The notes beneath the pieces are model-generated. The model was not told the origin of the DNA and did not search any database. It worked only from the letters and a program-made list of their open reading frames with translations. Position numbers and translations under genes: made by a program. Of a stretch of 64,000 nt of DNA, positions 51,068 to 60,483 are shown one piece after another. Position 1 is the first letter of the stretch. Each line of letters starts with the position of its first letter. Location: contig NZ_JAFKMA010000001.1 in the NCBI RefSeq assembly GCF_017304635.1, positions 1,240,001-1,304,000 of the forward strand. Reading direction: 5' to 3'. This stretch comes from Sphingomonas sp. (lineage in GTDB: Bacteria; Pseudomonadota; Alphaproteobacteria; Sphingomonadales; Sphingomonadaceae).

Positions 51068-54000
51068 TCAATGGAAATCGCGCGACTTGGGCAGGATGCG
51101 GACGTCGCGCGGATGGCGTCCGCCGGTCGACGTGGCCCGCGTGTAGCGCGGGTCGGGCTGGAGGCCGATGTCTGCCCGCGCCATGACAGGGCGCGTCGCG
51201 CGATCCTCCGACAGGCGCGACAGTTCGTGCGTGCGGTCGATCACACGGGCGCCCATCAGGTGGACGACGTCGCCCTCGTCCTTGGGACTGCGCTGGATCT
51301 CGCCCTCGACCGTCATCAGCCGCGATCCCATCACCTGCATCCGCTGCGCCTCGAAGATCCGCGCCCAGAGCAGCACGTTGGTTATGCCGGTCTCGTCCTC
51401 CAGCGTGATGAAGACCGCGTTGCCGTTGCCCGGCCGCTGGCGCACCAGCACGACGCCGGCAACGGTCGCACGCGTGCCGTTCTTCGCCGCGTCGATCTCG
51501 GCGCTGCTTTTGACCCCCTCACGCGCGAACATCGGGCGGAGGAATTGCATCGGATGCCCTTTGAGCGACAGCCGGGTCAGCTGGTAATCGGCGCTGACTT
51601 CCTCGCTGAGCGGCATCGCCGGCAGCCGCGCGTCGTCCTCCACCCCCAATTCGCGCGCCTTTGCTGCCGCGAACAGCGGTAGTTCGTTCGACGGCGTCCG
51701 CCGCACCTCCCACAAGGCATCGCGCCGCCCCGTGCCGAGCGATCCCCACGCATCGGCATCGGCCAGCAACCGCAACGCCCGCGACGGCAGGCTGGCGCGC
51801 CGCGCGAGTTCTTCGATCGAGGCGAAAGGGCCGTGGGCGAGGCGCTCGTCGCGCAAACGAACCGCCCATTCCTCGCGAAACCCGTCGATCTGGCGGAAAC
51901 CGATGCGCAAGGCCAGCCCGCCATCGCTCCGCTCCCGCTGCGCCCAACGCGGCAAGGGGTCGGGCGGTGCGTCATTCGGCTCCAACAGATTGTCCCAGTC
52001 ACTTGCGTTGACGTCGACCGGCAGGATCGCAACGCCGTGCTCGAACGCATCGCGCACGATCTGCGCCGGCGCGTAGAACCCCATCGGCTGTGAGTTCAGC
52101 AAGGCGCAGGCGAAGGCGGCGGGATAAAAGCATTTAAGCCAGGCGGAAACATAGACCAGCCGCCCGAAGGCCAGGGCATGACTTTCGGGAAAGCCGTAGC
52201 TGCCGAACCCCTCGATCTGCTTGAAACAGCGTTCGGCGAAATCGCGCTCGTATCCGCGTGCGACCATGCCCTCGACCATCTTCTCCTGAAAATGCGGCAT
52301 CGTGCCGACGTTACGGAAGGTCGCCATGGCACGACGCAGGCGGTTGGCATCCTCGGGGGAAAATCTGGCGGCGACGATCGCCAGCTTCATCGCCTGTTCC
52401 TGAAACAGCGGCACGCCCAGCGTCATGCCGAGCACGCCTTCCAGTTCGTCGCTCGGTCCGAACCGCGGATTGGGGGCCGGATATTCGGGTTTTTCCTTGC
52501 CCGCTCGTCGTCTCAGATACGGATGGACCATGTTTCCCTGGATCGGTCCGGGCCGAACGATCGCGACCTGCACGACGATGTCGTAGAATTTACGAGGTCT
52601 GAGCCGGGGCAGCATGTTCATCTGCGCTCTGCTCTCGATCTGGAACAGGCCCAGGCTGTCGCCCTGGCAGAGCATGTCGTAAACGGTCGAAAGTTCGGCC
52701 GGCACATCATCGAGCGTCAGCCTGACGCCATCGGCCCGCTCGATGAGATCGAACGCCTTCTTGATGCAGGTCAGCATGCCCAGCGCCAGCACGTCGACCT
52801 TCATCAGTTGCAATGAGTCGATATCGTCCTTGTCCCACTCGATGAACGTACGATCCGCCATCGCCGCATTGTGGATCGGCACGGTTTCGATCAACGGCAG
52901 CTGCGTCAGCACGAATCCGCCGACATGCTGCGAGAGATGGCGCGGGAATTCGAGCAACTGGTCGACCAGCGCTTTCAGCCGTGCAACGTCGGGATTGTCG
53001 AGCGCGAAGCCGGCTTGCACGAAGCGGCTTTCCTCGACGCTGTTCGAATAACTCCCCCAGATCGTGCTCGACAGGCGCGAGGTGACGTCCTCGCTCATGC
53101 CCAGCGCCTTGCCGACTTCGCGCAACGTACTGCGCGAGCGGTAGTGGATGACCGTGGCCGCGATCGCCGCGCGATGGCGACCGTAGCGGCGATACACGTA
53201 TTGCATCACTTCCTCGCGTCGCTCGTGCTCGAAATCGACGTCGATATCGGGTGGCTCGTCGCGCTCGGCGGAAACGAAGCGGGAGAAGAGCAGGTCGAAC
53301 TTCATCGGATCGACCGAGGTCACGCCGAGGATGAAGCATACCGCCGAATTCGCCGCCGAACCGCGTCCTTGGCAAAGGATCGGCGGATTCTGGCTGCGCG
53401 CGAACCGCACGAGGTCGTGGACGGTCAGGAAATAATAAGCGTAGCCGCGCGCGCGGATCAGCGTGAATTCCTCGTACAGCAAGGCGTAGAGCTTTTCCGG
53501 CACGCGATAATCGTACCGCTCCAACGCGGTCTGCCAGACCAGATGTTCGAGCCAGTCCTGCGCCTCCCATCCGTCGGGCACAGGCTCATGCGGATATTCG
53601 TAGCTCAGCTGGTCGAGCGTGAAGTCGATGCGGTCGAGCAGGCGCTGGCTCTCCGCGATTGCCTCCGGATAATGGCGGAACAGTCGGTCCATCTCATTCG
53701 GGTGTTTGAGGTGCCGCTCGGCATTCGCCTCGAGCAACCGCCCGGCCGATTTCACGTCGACGCCCTTGCGGATGCAGGTGACGATATCGTGGAGCTGGCG
53801 CTGGTCCGGCGATGCGAACAGGGCGTCGTTGGTCGCCAATAAAGGGATCTGGGCCAGCGTCGCGATCCTGGCCAGGCGATGCAGATGGCGCTTGTCCTTG
53901 CCACGATGCGGCACGGTCGCGCCGAGCCACAGGCGGTCGCCAACGAGACGTTTGAGGCGCTTGAGTATCGGCTCGAGCCCTGCCTGGTATCCATGCGAAT

Positions 54001-54682
54001 TGCCCAGTTCCACGACCCGGGCCGTCGTTCGTTGCCCGAGCGCCGGTGCGCCGCCATCCCTGCGCGCAGGAAATCGGACGATATTATCGCCCATGACTTC
54101 CTCCTCATCGCCGAGTTGCAGGAAACCGCGGTCCTGTTCTTCCGCGATCCGTCGCTTTTCGGCGAGTTGCTCGACCTCGTCGGGATCGAAGGTCGAGTGG
54201 CCGAGGACGATCAGCAGGAGGTCCTGATGATGCGCGGTCAGATCGCCGAGATCGAGCAGGCACCCGCCTTTCTGGGCGCGCCGGTTGCCCATGGTCAGCA
54301 GCCGCGTCAGCCGGCCCCAGCCGTAGCGTGTCGCTGGGTAAGCGACGACGTCCGGCGTGCCGTCGCGGAACACGAGACGCGCGCCGACGACCAGGCGGAA
54401 ATCGAGGCTCGGCTCGGGCAGATCGGGCGGATCGGGAAACGGCTCCCACGGCGCGTCGGCTTCGTGTTTGACTCGCGCCTTGGCCCATTCGGCGCTGAAC
54501 CGGGCGCGCGCGTCGCGCAACGCGACATGAGCACGCACGACGCCGGCGACCGTATTGCGATCGGCGATACCGATGCCGGTCATGCCGAGCTCGATCGCGC
54601 GGGCGACCATGTCGCTGGGATGCGACGCGCCGCGCAGGAAGGAATAGTTGGTCGCGGCGACCAGCTCGGCGAACGCCGTCAC
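51068..54682 (-). CDS. dnaE2: Error-prone DNA polymerase III alpha subunit DnaE2
   Basis: This 1,204-residue C-family polymerase performs damage-tolerant, mutagenic synthesis. The N-terminal PHP domain starts FAELVAATNYSFLRGASHP. The polymerase core has CQGRGSAANSAVCFILG (437-453) and the catalytic aspartates D479, D481 and D483 in PPDIDVDFEHERREE. A helix-hairpin-helix region and an OB fold (VAGVVLVRQRPGNGNAVFITLEDE) follow. The last visible residues are ILPKSRDFH. GTG 54682 was chosen because it overlaps the imuB stop as GTGA. The protein is somewhat longer than many DnaE2 proteins because of an acidic/charged insertion near 165-215. It is the third gene of imuA-imuB-dnaE2. Confidence 0.95.
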   Translation of the reverse strand: MTAFAELVAATNYSFLRGASHPSDMVARAIELGMTGIGIADRNTVAGVVRAHVALRDARARFSAEWAKARVKHEADAPWEPFPDPPDLPEPSLDFRLVVGARLVFRDGTPDVVAYPATRYGWGRLTRLLTMGNRRAQKGGCLLDLGDLTAHHQDLLLIVLGHSTFDPDEVEQLAEKRRIAEEQDRGFLQLGDEEEVMGDNIVRFPARRDGGAPALGQRTTARVVELGNSHGYQAGLEPILKRLKRLVGDRLWLGATVPHRGKDKRHLHRLARIATLAQIPLLATNDALFASPDQRQLHDIVTCIRKGVDVKSAGRLLEANAERHLKHPNEMDRLFRHYPEAIAESQRLLDRIDFTLDQLSYEYPHEPVPDGWEAQDWLEHLVWQTALERYDYRVPEKLYALLYEEFTLIRARGYAYYFLTVHDLVRFARSQNPPILCQGRGSAANSAVCFILGVTSVDPMKFDLLFSRFVSAERDEPPDIDVDFEHERREEVMQYVYRRYGRHRAAIAATVIHYRSRSTLREVGKALGMSEDVTSRLSSTIWGSYSNSVEESRFVQAGFALDNPDVARLKALVDQLLEFPRHLSQHVGGFVLTQLPLIETVPIHNAAMADRTFIEWDKDDIDSLQLMKVDVLALGMLTCIKKAFDLIERADGVRLTLDDVPAELSTVYDMLCQGDSLGLFQIESRAQMNMLPRLRPRKFYDIVVQVAIVRPGPIQGNMVHPYLRRRAGKEKPEYPAPNPRFGPSDELEGVLGMTLGVPLFQEQAMKLAIVAARFSPEDANRLRRAMATFRNVGTMPHFQEKMVEGMVARGYERDFAERCFKQIEGFGSYGFPESHALAFGRLVYVSAWLKCFYPAAFACALLNSQPMGFYAPAQIVRDAFEHGVAILPVDVNASDWDNLLEPNDAPPDPLPRWAQRERSDGGLALRIGFRQIDGFREEWAVRLRDERLAHGPFASIEELARRASLPSRALRLLADADAWGSLGTGRRDALWEVRRTPSNELPLFAAAKARELGVEDDARLPAMPLSEEVSADYQLTRLSLKGHPMQFLRPMFAREGVKSSAEIDAAKNGTRATVAGVVLVRQRPGNGNAVFITLEDETGITNVLLWARIFEAQRMQVMGSRLMTVEGEIQRSPKDEGDVVHLMGARVIDRTHELSRLSEDRATRPVMARADIGLQPDPRYTRATSTGGRHPRDVRILPKSRDFH

Positions 54683-56238
54683 GCGAATACACCGTGGACA
54701 TACCAGGCGGGTGCCGGCTGGCCGTCCTCGAACAGGCCGTGGCGGAAGATCCAGAGGCGGCGGCCGCGACGGTCCTCGACCCGATAATAGTCGCGCGTCG
54801 GCGCCTCGCGCCTGGTCCACCACGGCGCGGCGATCCGCTCCGGTCCTTCGGCGCGCGCGACCTCGTGCAGCGTGCGACGCCAGCGGAACTGGGCGGGCGG
54901 CCCATCGGGCACGCCGGCGACGACGTTGTCGATCGGTTGCGGCGGATCGAACAGGTGGATCGGGCGGAGCGGCGGCTCGTCGGTATCGAGCGTCGGCCAG
55001 GCGGATGGCGCCGCCGGCTCCATCGCCGGCAGCATGAACTCGGCCTGTTCGGGCAAGTGGCGATCGCGCGCCACGAACCGCCGCACCCGGTTGCGCCCCA
55101 GCCGCGTCGACAGGCGATCGATCAGGAGCGCCAGTTGGTCCTCCGCGACCGCGCCGCCCTCCAGTTTCAGCTGCGCCGCGTCGAGCCGTTCGGCGACCGG
55201 CACGTCGAGCCGGATCAGGTCGAACCCGAACCCCGGATCGATCGGATCGGCCAGCGCGTCGATCCGTTCGCGGAACAGCCGCAACACCGCCGCCACGTCG
55301 CGGCTCGGCCGGCCGGTTTCGACCGCGAGACGCTGCACCAACCCGTCGGTGCGAAAGAAACGCGCCTCGAACCGACGTCCGCCTTCATGGCCCTGCTCCA
55401 GCCGCGCCACCGCTTCCGCCATCAGCTCAGCCAGCACGTCCAGCGCATAATCGGTGCGTGCGACCGGCTCGACGAAGCGGCGTTCGGCATGGAGCGGCGG
55501 CGTGACGATGCGCGGGGTCAGCGGGCTGTCCGCCTCGCCGACGATGCGGCGAACGCGCGTCGCCGCCTCCCCGCCGAACCGCGCGGCGATCGCCGACAGC
55601 GGGCGCACGACGACGTCGCCCACCGTCTTCAAGCCGGCGCGCTTCAACGCCAGCGTCGCCTCGTCGTCGAGCCCCAGCGCCGCCACCGGCAGCCGCCGCA
55701 CGGCCTCGTCCTCGGTCGCGCCGCTCACCCGCCAGCGCGCCAGCGCGCGCGCCGCGTCGGGGTTGCCGGCAAAGGCATACGCCACGACCACGCCCAGCCG
55801 ATCGAACCGCGCGATCGCATCGTCGGCCAACGCCGTCTCGCCACCGAACAAGTGAACGCACCCGGTCACGTCGAGCAGCAACCCATCGGGCGCGTCGAGC
55901 ATCACCCATGGCGTGTAGCGGATGCAGCCGTCGGCCAGCCGCTCGAGCCATTGCTGGTCGTCATACGGGGCATGGTCGAACGCGGCGAGTTCCGGCACCC
56001 GCGCCCGCGCATCGGCGAGCGTCGTGCCCGGTTCGAGCCCGAGCCGCGCCGCCGCCGGATCGACGGCATGCAGGCGTTGCGCGCCCTTCACCTTCTCGAT
56101 CAGCGCATAGGGGGCCGCCTCATCCGCCCCGGCGAACAGATGCGCGCGCGTGTGGCGCAGCCGCTCAGCCGGCAGCCACGGGAAGTACAACGCCAGGTAG
56201 CGGCGCGGCTTCAGGCTCCTGGAAGGCTCGTCGTTCAC
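54679..56238 (-). CDS. imuB: ImuB, Y-family polymerase-like mutasome subunit
   Basis: This 519-residue protein has the Y-family fold but lacks its catalytic acids. Motif I is YLALYFPWLPAERL without the Asp, and the SxDE position reads DAPDG before LLLDVTGCVHLFGGE. This absence is known for ImuB, which acts as an adaptor linking DnaE2 to the beta clamp rather than as a polymerase. The palm-little finger region and C-terminal WWTRREAPTRDYYRVEDRRGRRLWIFRHG block are characteristic. GTG 56238 gives VNDEPSRSLKPRRYLALYF and overlaps imuA by 74 bp. The upstream frame extension is only a shadow of imuA. It is translated with dnaE2 through a GTGA overlap. Confidence 0.92.
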   Translation of the reverse strand: MNDEPSRSLKPRRYLALYFPWLPAERLRHTRAHLFAGADEAAPYALIEKVKGAQRLHAVDPAAARLGLEPGTTLADARARVPELAAFDHAPYDDQQWLERLADGCIRYTPWVMLDAPDGLLLDVTGCVHLFGGETALADDAIARFDRLGVVVAYAFAGNPDAARALARWRVSGATEDEAVRRLPVAALGLDDEATLALKRAGLKTVGDVVVRPLSAIAARFGGEAATRVRRIVGEADSPLTPRIVTPPLHAERRFVEPVARTDYALDVLAELMAEAVARLEQGHEGGRRFEARFFRTDGLVQRLAVETGRPSRDVAAVLRLFRERIDALADPIDPGFGFDLIRLDVPVAERLDAAQLKLEGGAVAEDQLALLIDRLSTRLGRNRVRRFVARDRHLPEQAEFMLPAMEPAAPSAWPTLDTDEPPLRPIHLFDPPQPIDNVVAGVPDGPPAQFRWRRTLHEVARAEGPERIAAPWWTRREAPTRDYYRVEDRRGRRLWIFRHGLFEDGQPAPAWYVHGVFA

Positions 56239-56926
56239 GGTTCCACTCCACGCGCCAGACGCCGCCGGCGGGACCGGCGCGACGGCGCAACAATTCGATC
56301 TCGAACGCCGGATGTCCCGGCGCCCCCTCCCCGCCATCAGCGACCGGCCGCGACGACGAGGGCGCCACGCGCCAGCGCGTATCGGCGACGCTGGGGCTCT
56401 CCCGCGCGGCGATCCGCAGCAGCAGCACGGTCACCCCCGACGCTTCCGCCGCCAGCATCAGCCGCCGCGTCGCGGTGAGGTCGAGCGCGCGGGGATCGTC
56501 CCATGCCTCGACCACCAGCGCGCCGATGCCGGCACAGCGCGCCGCATCGTTCGCCGCGCGGAGCAGCGCATCGTCGTCGGCGACGAGCGCCAGCACCATC
56601 GCACCCACCGCCACGCCGACCGCGTGCAAGCCCCCGGCATGGAGCTTGCCGCCGCGCCGCTCCGCCGCATCGGTGCGCAGCCACAAGAGCGGTCGCGCCT
56701 CCCCTGCCAGCATCGCCAGCATCGCCCCGAACCCGGCCGCCGCTCCGGCATCCTCGCTCGCCGCCGCGACGATTTCGTGCAGCCGCCCGCGGCTCAGGCC
56801 GCCGCCGAGCCAGCGATCGACCGCCGCATGCCCGGTCGCGAAGCGCACGCCATCACGCGGCGGCGCGCGTTCCAGACGCGCCAGCCGCCGACGCAAACGA
56901 GCAAGCGAGGCAACCGACTCGGGCAT
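56165..56926 (-). CDS. imuA: ImuA, RecA/SulA-like mutasome subunit
   Basis: This 253-residue protein is the first gene of the SOS mutagenesis cassette. FATGHAAVDRWLGGGLSRGRLHEI (29-52 region) is the family hallmark, similar to the RecA core before Walker A. ARPLLWLRTDAAERRGGKLHAGGL and VVEAWDDPRALDLTATRRLMLAAE follow. Together with ImuB and DnaE2 it performs translesion synthesis after DNA damage. The ATG at 56926 lies 6 bp downstream of a LexA box, on the minus strand. Its 3' end overlaps imuB by 74 bp. Confidence 0.9.
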   Translation of the reverse strand: MPESVASLARLRRRLARLERAPPRDGVRFATGHAAVDRWLGGGLSRGRLHEIVAAASEDAGAAAGFGAMLAMLAGEARPLLWLRTDAAERRGGKLHAGGLHAVGVAVGAMVLALVADDDALLRAANDAARCAGIGALVVEAWDDPRALDLTATRRLMLAAEASGVTVLLLRIAARESPSVADTRWRVAPSSSRPVADGGEGAPGHPAFEIELLRRRAGPAGGVWRVEWNRERRAFQEPEAAPLPGVVLPVAAG

Positions 56927-56931
56927 AGATT

Positions 56932-56946
56932 GTTCATGATATGTTC
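56932..56946. promoter_or_regulatory. LexA (SOS) box of the imuA operon
   Basis: GTTC-ATGATAT-GTTC is an exact match to the direct-repeat GTTC-N7-GTTC LexA motif of alphaproteobacteria. It is 5 bp upstream of the imuA ATG (minus strand), so LexA bound here would block the start of the operon. Confidence 0.88.
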
Positions 56947-57081
56947 TTATGCGCCGCTGGCAAGTGTTGGATTCGACGGAAAGATTGATTCAGGTTGGTC
57001 GCTTTCCCGTCGCGACCTTGGATCGCGTCTCCGCTTCCACGCGTTGCGCTTTGCGCGATATCGACGGGAGGAGATGGCCCA

Positions 57082-57375
57082 ATGCCCCGCGGCGACAAGA
57101 GTGCCTATACCGACAAGCAGAAGCGCCAGGCCGAGCATATCGAGGAAGGGTATGAAAATCGCGGCACGCCCAAGGACGAGGCCGAGCGCCGGGCCTGGGC
57201 GACGGTCAACAAGGACTCGGGCGGCGGCAAGAAATCGGGCTCAGGCCGCGGCAAGCATGTCGAGCACAGCGCTTCCGAACGCGGCGGCCGCGCGCACAAG
57301 AAGGGCTCGCCCGAGGCGCGATCGGCGGCGGCGCGCAAGGGCTGGGACACCAGGCGACGCAACGGCAACGCCTGA
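57082..57375 (+). CDS. Small basic KGG-type protein (often labelled plasmid stabilization protein)
   Basis: This 97-residue, highly charged, low-hydrophobicity protein has AYTDKQKRQAEHIEEGYENRG at the N-terminus, then ERRAWATVNKDSGGGKKSG, a Gly/Lys/Ser-rich middle, and ERGGRAHKKGSPEARSAAARKG WDTRRR at the end. It has no membrane segment or leader. Similar proteins are common on chromosomes of alphaproteobacteria and are usually annotated from a weak resemblance to plasmid stabilization proteins; nothing here supports plasmid maintenance. GGGAGGAG lies about 8 bases before ATG 57082, and the closer ATG at 57074 is out of frame. It is divergent from the SOS operon, so LexA could also influence it. 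Confidence 0.75.
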   Translation: MPRGDKSAYTDKQKRQAEHIEEGYENRGTPKDEAERRAWATVNKDSGGGKKSGSGRGKHVEHSASERGGRAHKKGSPEARSAAARKGWDTRRRNGNA

Positions 57376-57416
57376 GACGATAGCGTAACGGTCACAACGT
57401 CGCTAAATCGCCACGC

Positions 57417-59471
57417 ATGGCGAAGACGCATCGTTTCTACTCGCACCATTCACACGAGTTCCTGCGAGTCGCGGCGTGCACGCCGGTCGCGAGCGTCGGC
57501 GATGTCGCCGCCAACGTCGCCGCGACGATCGCGCTGGCGAAGCGCGGGCACGACGAACGCTGCGACCTGCTCGTCTTCCCAGAGCTCAACCTGACCAGCT
57601 ACGCCATCGACGATCTCCATCACCAGGACGTGATCCAGCGCGCCAGCGAGGCCGCGATCGCCGAGGTCGCGGCGGCCACAGCCAAGCTGCGCCCCGTCCT
57701 GCTGGTCGGGGCGGGCGTCGTCCGCAACGGCCGACTCTACAATTGCGCGATCGCGATCCATCGCGGGCGCATCCTGGGCATCGTGCCCAAGACGTTCCTG
57801 CCCAACTATCGCGAATATTACGAGAAACGCTGGTTCGCGAGCGGTGCGGAAATCGACGCGCCGACCACGACCCTCCTCGCCGGGCAGGAGGTGCCGTTCG
57901 GCATCGACCTGATCTTCGCCGCCGACGACTTGTCGCATTTCATCTTCCATGCGGAAATCTGCGAGGATTACTGGGCCCCCACCCCACCCTCGACCGAAGG
58001 CGCGCTGGCCGGAGCGCTGGTGTGCTGCAACCTGTCCGCGTCGAACGTCGTCATCGGCAAGTCGCGCCAGCGGCAGTTGCTCTGCGCGTCGCAGTCGGAG
58101 CGCGCGGTCTGCGCCTACGTCTTCTCCGCCGCCGGGCCGGGGGAAAGCAGCACCGACCTCGCCTGGGACGGCCAGGGCCTGATCCACGAGCTCGGCGAAC
58201 TGATCGCGGAAAGCGCGCGGTTCGAGGGCGATCCCGAACTGCTGGTCGCCGACGTCGATTGCGGGCGCATCCGGCAGGAGCGCATCCGCAACGGCACGTT
58301 CAACGATGCCGCCCGCCTGCTCGCGCATCCCGAGCGCCGCTTTCGCCGGGTGGCGTTCGCGGCCAAGCCCGACTTCGCCGATGCCGGCCTGCGCCGCGAC
58401 ATCCGCCGCTTTCCGTTCGTCCCCAATACGCCGGAAAAGCTCGACGTCGACTGTTACGAGGCGTTCAACATCCAGGTCTCGGCGCTGGCCCAGCGGATCG
58501 TCGCGGCGCGGGCCGAGCGGCTGGTGATCGGCATATCTGGCGGGCTCGACTCCACCCACGCGCTGATCGTCGCGGCCAAGGCGATGGACCGGCTCGGTCG
58601 CTCGCGCGAGGCGATCCTGGGCTACACCATGCCCGGTTTCGCGACGAGCGACGGGACCAAGGCCAATGCCTGGGCGCTGATGCGCGCGCTGGGCGTCGCC
58701 GGCGACGAGATCGACATCCGCCCCGCCGCCAAGCAGATGCTCGCCGACATGCGGCATCCGTTCGCCGCTGGCGAGCCGGTCCACGACGTGACGTTCGAAA
58801 ACGTGCAGGCGGGCCTGCGCACCGATTACCTGTTCCGGCTGGCCAATCAGCATAACGGCCTCGTCATCGGCACCGGCGACCTGTCGGAGCTGGCGCTGGG
58901 CTGGTGCACCTATGGCGTCGGCGACCAGATGAGCCATTACGCGGTCAATGCCGGGGTGCCCAAGACGCTGATCCAGTTCCTGATCCGCTGGTGCATCCGG
59001 ACCGACCAGTACGATGCCGAAACCGACCGCGTGCTGGACGCGATCCTGGCGACGGAAATCTCGCCCGAGCTGGTCCCGGCCGACGCCGATGGCGCGATCC
59101 AGTCGACCGAGGAGCGGATCGGGCCATACGCGCTCAACGACTTCTTCGCGCATTACGTGATCCGGCATGGGCTGGCGCCGTCGAAGATCGCGTTCCTGGC
59201 GCTGAAGGCGTGGGAGGATGCCGGGCGGGGCCGCTGGCCACGCGACTTCCCGGCCAAGGCGCGGGCCGAATACGACATGCCGACGATCCGTTACTGGCTG
59301 GAGCAGTTCCTGTTCCGGTTCTTCGCGATCAGCCAGTTCAAGCGGTCGGCGATCCCCAATGGGCCGAAGATGTCGGCGGGCGGCGCGTTGTCCCCGCGCG
59401 GCGACTGGCGGGCGCCGTCGGACGGGACCGCCGGGCCATTCCTCGACGAACTCGCCGCCAACGTACCGTAG
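57417..59471 (+). CDS. nadE: Glutamine-dependent NAD+ synthetase
   Basis: This 684-residue two-domain enzyme amidates nicotinic acid adenine dinucleotide to NAD+. The N-terminal nitrilase-type glutaminase shows the triad E56 in VFPELNLTSY, K125 in VPKTFLPNYREYY and C182 in AEICEDYW. The C-terminal synthetase has the P-loop GISGGLDSTHALI (372-384), GYTMPGFATSD, the region GTGDLSELALGWCTYGVGDQ and ISPELVP. The C-terminal WLEQFLFRFFAISQFKRSAIPNGPK is typical of the long form. ATG 57417 is the only start that preserves the N-terminal domain. A 706-residue antisense frame lies opposite, but it is a shadow. Confidence 0.96.
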   Translation: MAKTHRFYSHHSHEFLRVAACTPVASVGDVAANVAATIALAKRGHDERCDLLVFPELNLTSYAIDDLHHQDVIQRASEAAIAEVAAATAKLRPVLLVGAGVVRNGRLYNCAIAIHRGRILGIVPKTFLPNYREYYEKRWFASGAEIDAPTTTLLAGQEVPFGIDLIFAADDLSHFIFHAEICEDYWAPTPPSTEGALAGALVCCNLSASNVVIGKSRQRQLLCASQSERAVCAYVFSAAGPGESSTDLAWDGQGLIHELGELIAESARFEGDPELLVADVDCGRIRQERIRNGTFNDAARLLAHPERRFRRVAFAAKPDFADAGLRRDIRRFPFVPNTPEKLDVDCYEAFNIQVSALAQRIVAARAERLVIGISGGLDSTHALIVAAKAMDRLGRSREAILGYTMPGFATSDGTKANAWALMRALGVAGDEIDIRPAAKQMLADMRHPFAAGEPVHDVTFENVQAGLRTDYLFRLANQHNGLVIGTGDLSELALGWCTYGVGDQMSHYAVNAGVPKTLIQFLIRWCIRTDQYDAETDRVLDAILATEISPELVPADADGAIQSTEERIGPYALNDFFAHYVIRHGLAPSKIAFLALKAWEDAGRGRWPRDFPAKARAEYDMPTIRYWLEQFLFRFFAISQFKRSAIPNGPKMSAGGALSPRGDWRAPSDGTAGPFLDELAANVP

Positions 59472-59490
59472 GGCCGCCAAGGAGAACGAC

Positions 59491-60381
59491 GTGAAGGCGA
59501 AGGCCAACGGTATCGAACTGGAATATGAGATCGACGGCGCCGACGATGCGCCGCCGGTGCTGCTCATCATGGGGCTCGGCGCGCAGCTGACGCTGTGGCC
59601 GATGCCGATGGTCGAGCAACTGGTCGCGCGCGGCTATCGCGTGATCCGCTACGACAATCGCGACATCGGTTTATCGACCAAGTTCGATGCCGCGGGCATT
59701 CCGCTGATGCCCGGTGTGATCGCCGCGATGATGATGGGGGTGAAGCCCGACGTACCCTATCTGCTCGCCGACATGGCGGCGGACGCGATCGGGCTGCTCG
59801 ACGCGCTCGGCATCGCCCGGGCGCACATCATCGGCGCGTCGATGGGCGGCATGATCGCGCAGATGGTCGCCGCCGCCTATCCGGAGCGCGTGCTGTCGCT
59901 GACGTCGATCATGTCGACCACCGGCAACCCCGCTTTGCCGCCGGCGACGACCGAGGCGATGACGGTGCTGACCACGCGCCCCGACTGCATCGACGAGGAC
60001 GCGATCGTCGCGCACGGCGTCAGGATCGAGAAAGTGATCGGCAGTCCTGGCTACCCGGCCGACCCGGAGAAGCTGTCCGCCCAGGTCCGGGCCGGTTTCC
60101 GGCGCAGCTACCACCCGCCCGGTTTCGCGCGGCAGATGGTGGCGATCGTCGCGAGCGGCGACCGGCGCGATGCCCTGCGCACGATCACCGCGCCGACGAT
60201 GGTCATCCACGGCGTCGACGACCCGTTGGTTCCGCTGGCGGGCGGCCGCGACACCGCAGCGACGATCCCGGGCGCGCAGATCGTCGAGATACTCGGCATG
60301 GGCCACAACCTGCCCGAAGCGCTGATCCCGCAGGTGCTCGACGCGTTCGAACGAGTGGCGAAGGACGGAGCAGCAGGCTGA
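59491..60381 (+). CDS. Alpha/beta hydrolase
   Basis: This 296-residue cytoplasmic hydrolase has the full triad of the alpha/beta fold: the nucleophile in IIGASMGGMIAQ, an acid in VIHGVDDPLVPLAGG and a His in ILGMGHNLPEAL. LLIMGLGAQLTLWP forms the oxyanion strand and RVIRYDNRDIGLS follows. It resembles the arylesterase/3-oxoadipate enol-lactonase-like branch common in proteobacteria; the substrate cannot be named. GTG 59491 is preceded by AAGGAG at a good distance, 19 bp after the nadE stop. The open frame extends far upstream only within nadE. Confidence 0.85.
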   Translation: MKAKANGIELEYEIDGADDAPPVLLIMGLGAQLTLWPMPMVEQLVARGYRVIRYDNRDIGLSTKFDAAGIPLMPGVIAAMMMGVKPDVPYLLADMAADAIGLLDALGIARAHIIGASMGGMIAQMVAAAYPERVLSLTSIMSTTGNPALPPATTEAMTVLTTRPDCIDEDAIVAHGVRIEKVIGSPGYPADPEKLSAQVRAGFRRSYHPPGFARQMVAIVASGDRRDALRTITAPTMVIHGVDDPLVPLAGGRDTAATIPGAQIVEILGMGHNLPEALIPQVLDAFERVAKDGAAG

Positions 60382-60483
60382 CCCGGCCAAGAAGTTAAGA
60401 GTCGCACCCTGTCACGCTACAGCGGCGGCAGGAAAAAGGCGCTCGCTCTGACCCCGCGCTCGGCCCTCGCGCGTTGTCGGCGG

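Noticed and set aside
57082-57375. Plasmid origin or stability locus, suggested by the usual label of the small KGG-type protein.
   Set aside because: No replication, partition or toxin-antitoxin gene is present; flanking genes are chromosomal (imuA, nadE).
57450-59570. A 706-codon open frame on the minus strand opposite nadE.
   Set aside because: It is a GC-rich shadow of a clearly conserved gene; the translation is rich in Arg/Gly/Asp and has no recognisable domain.
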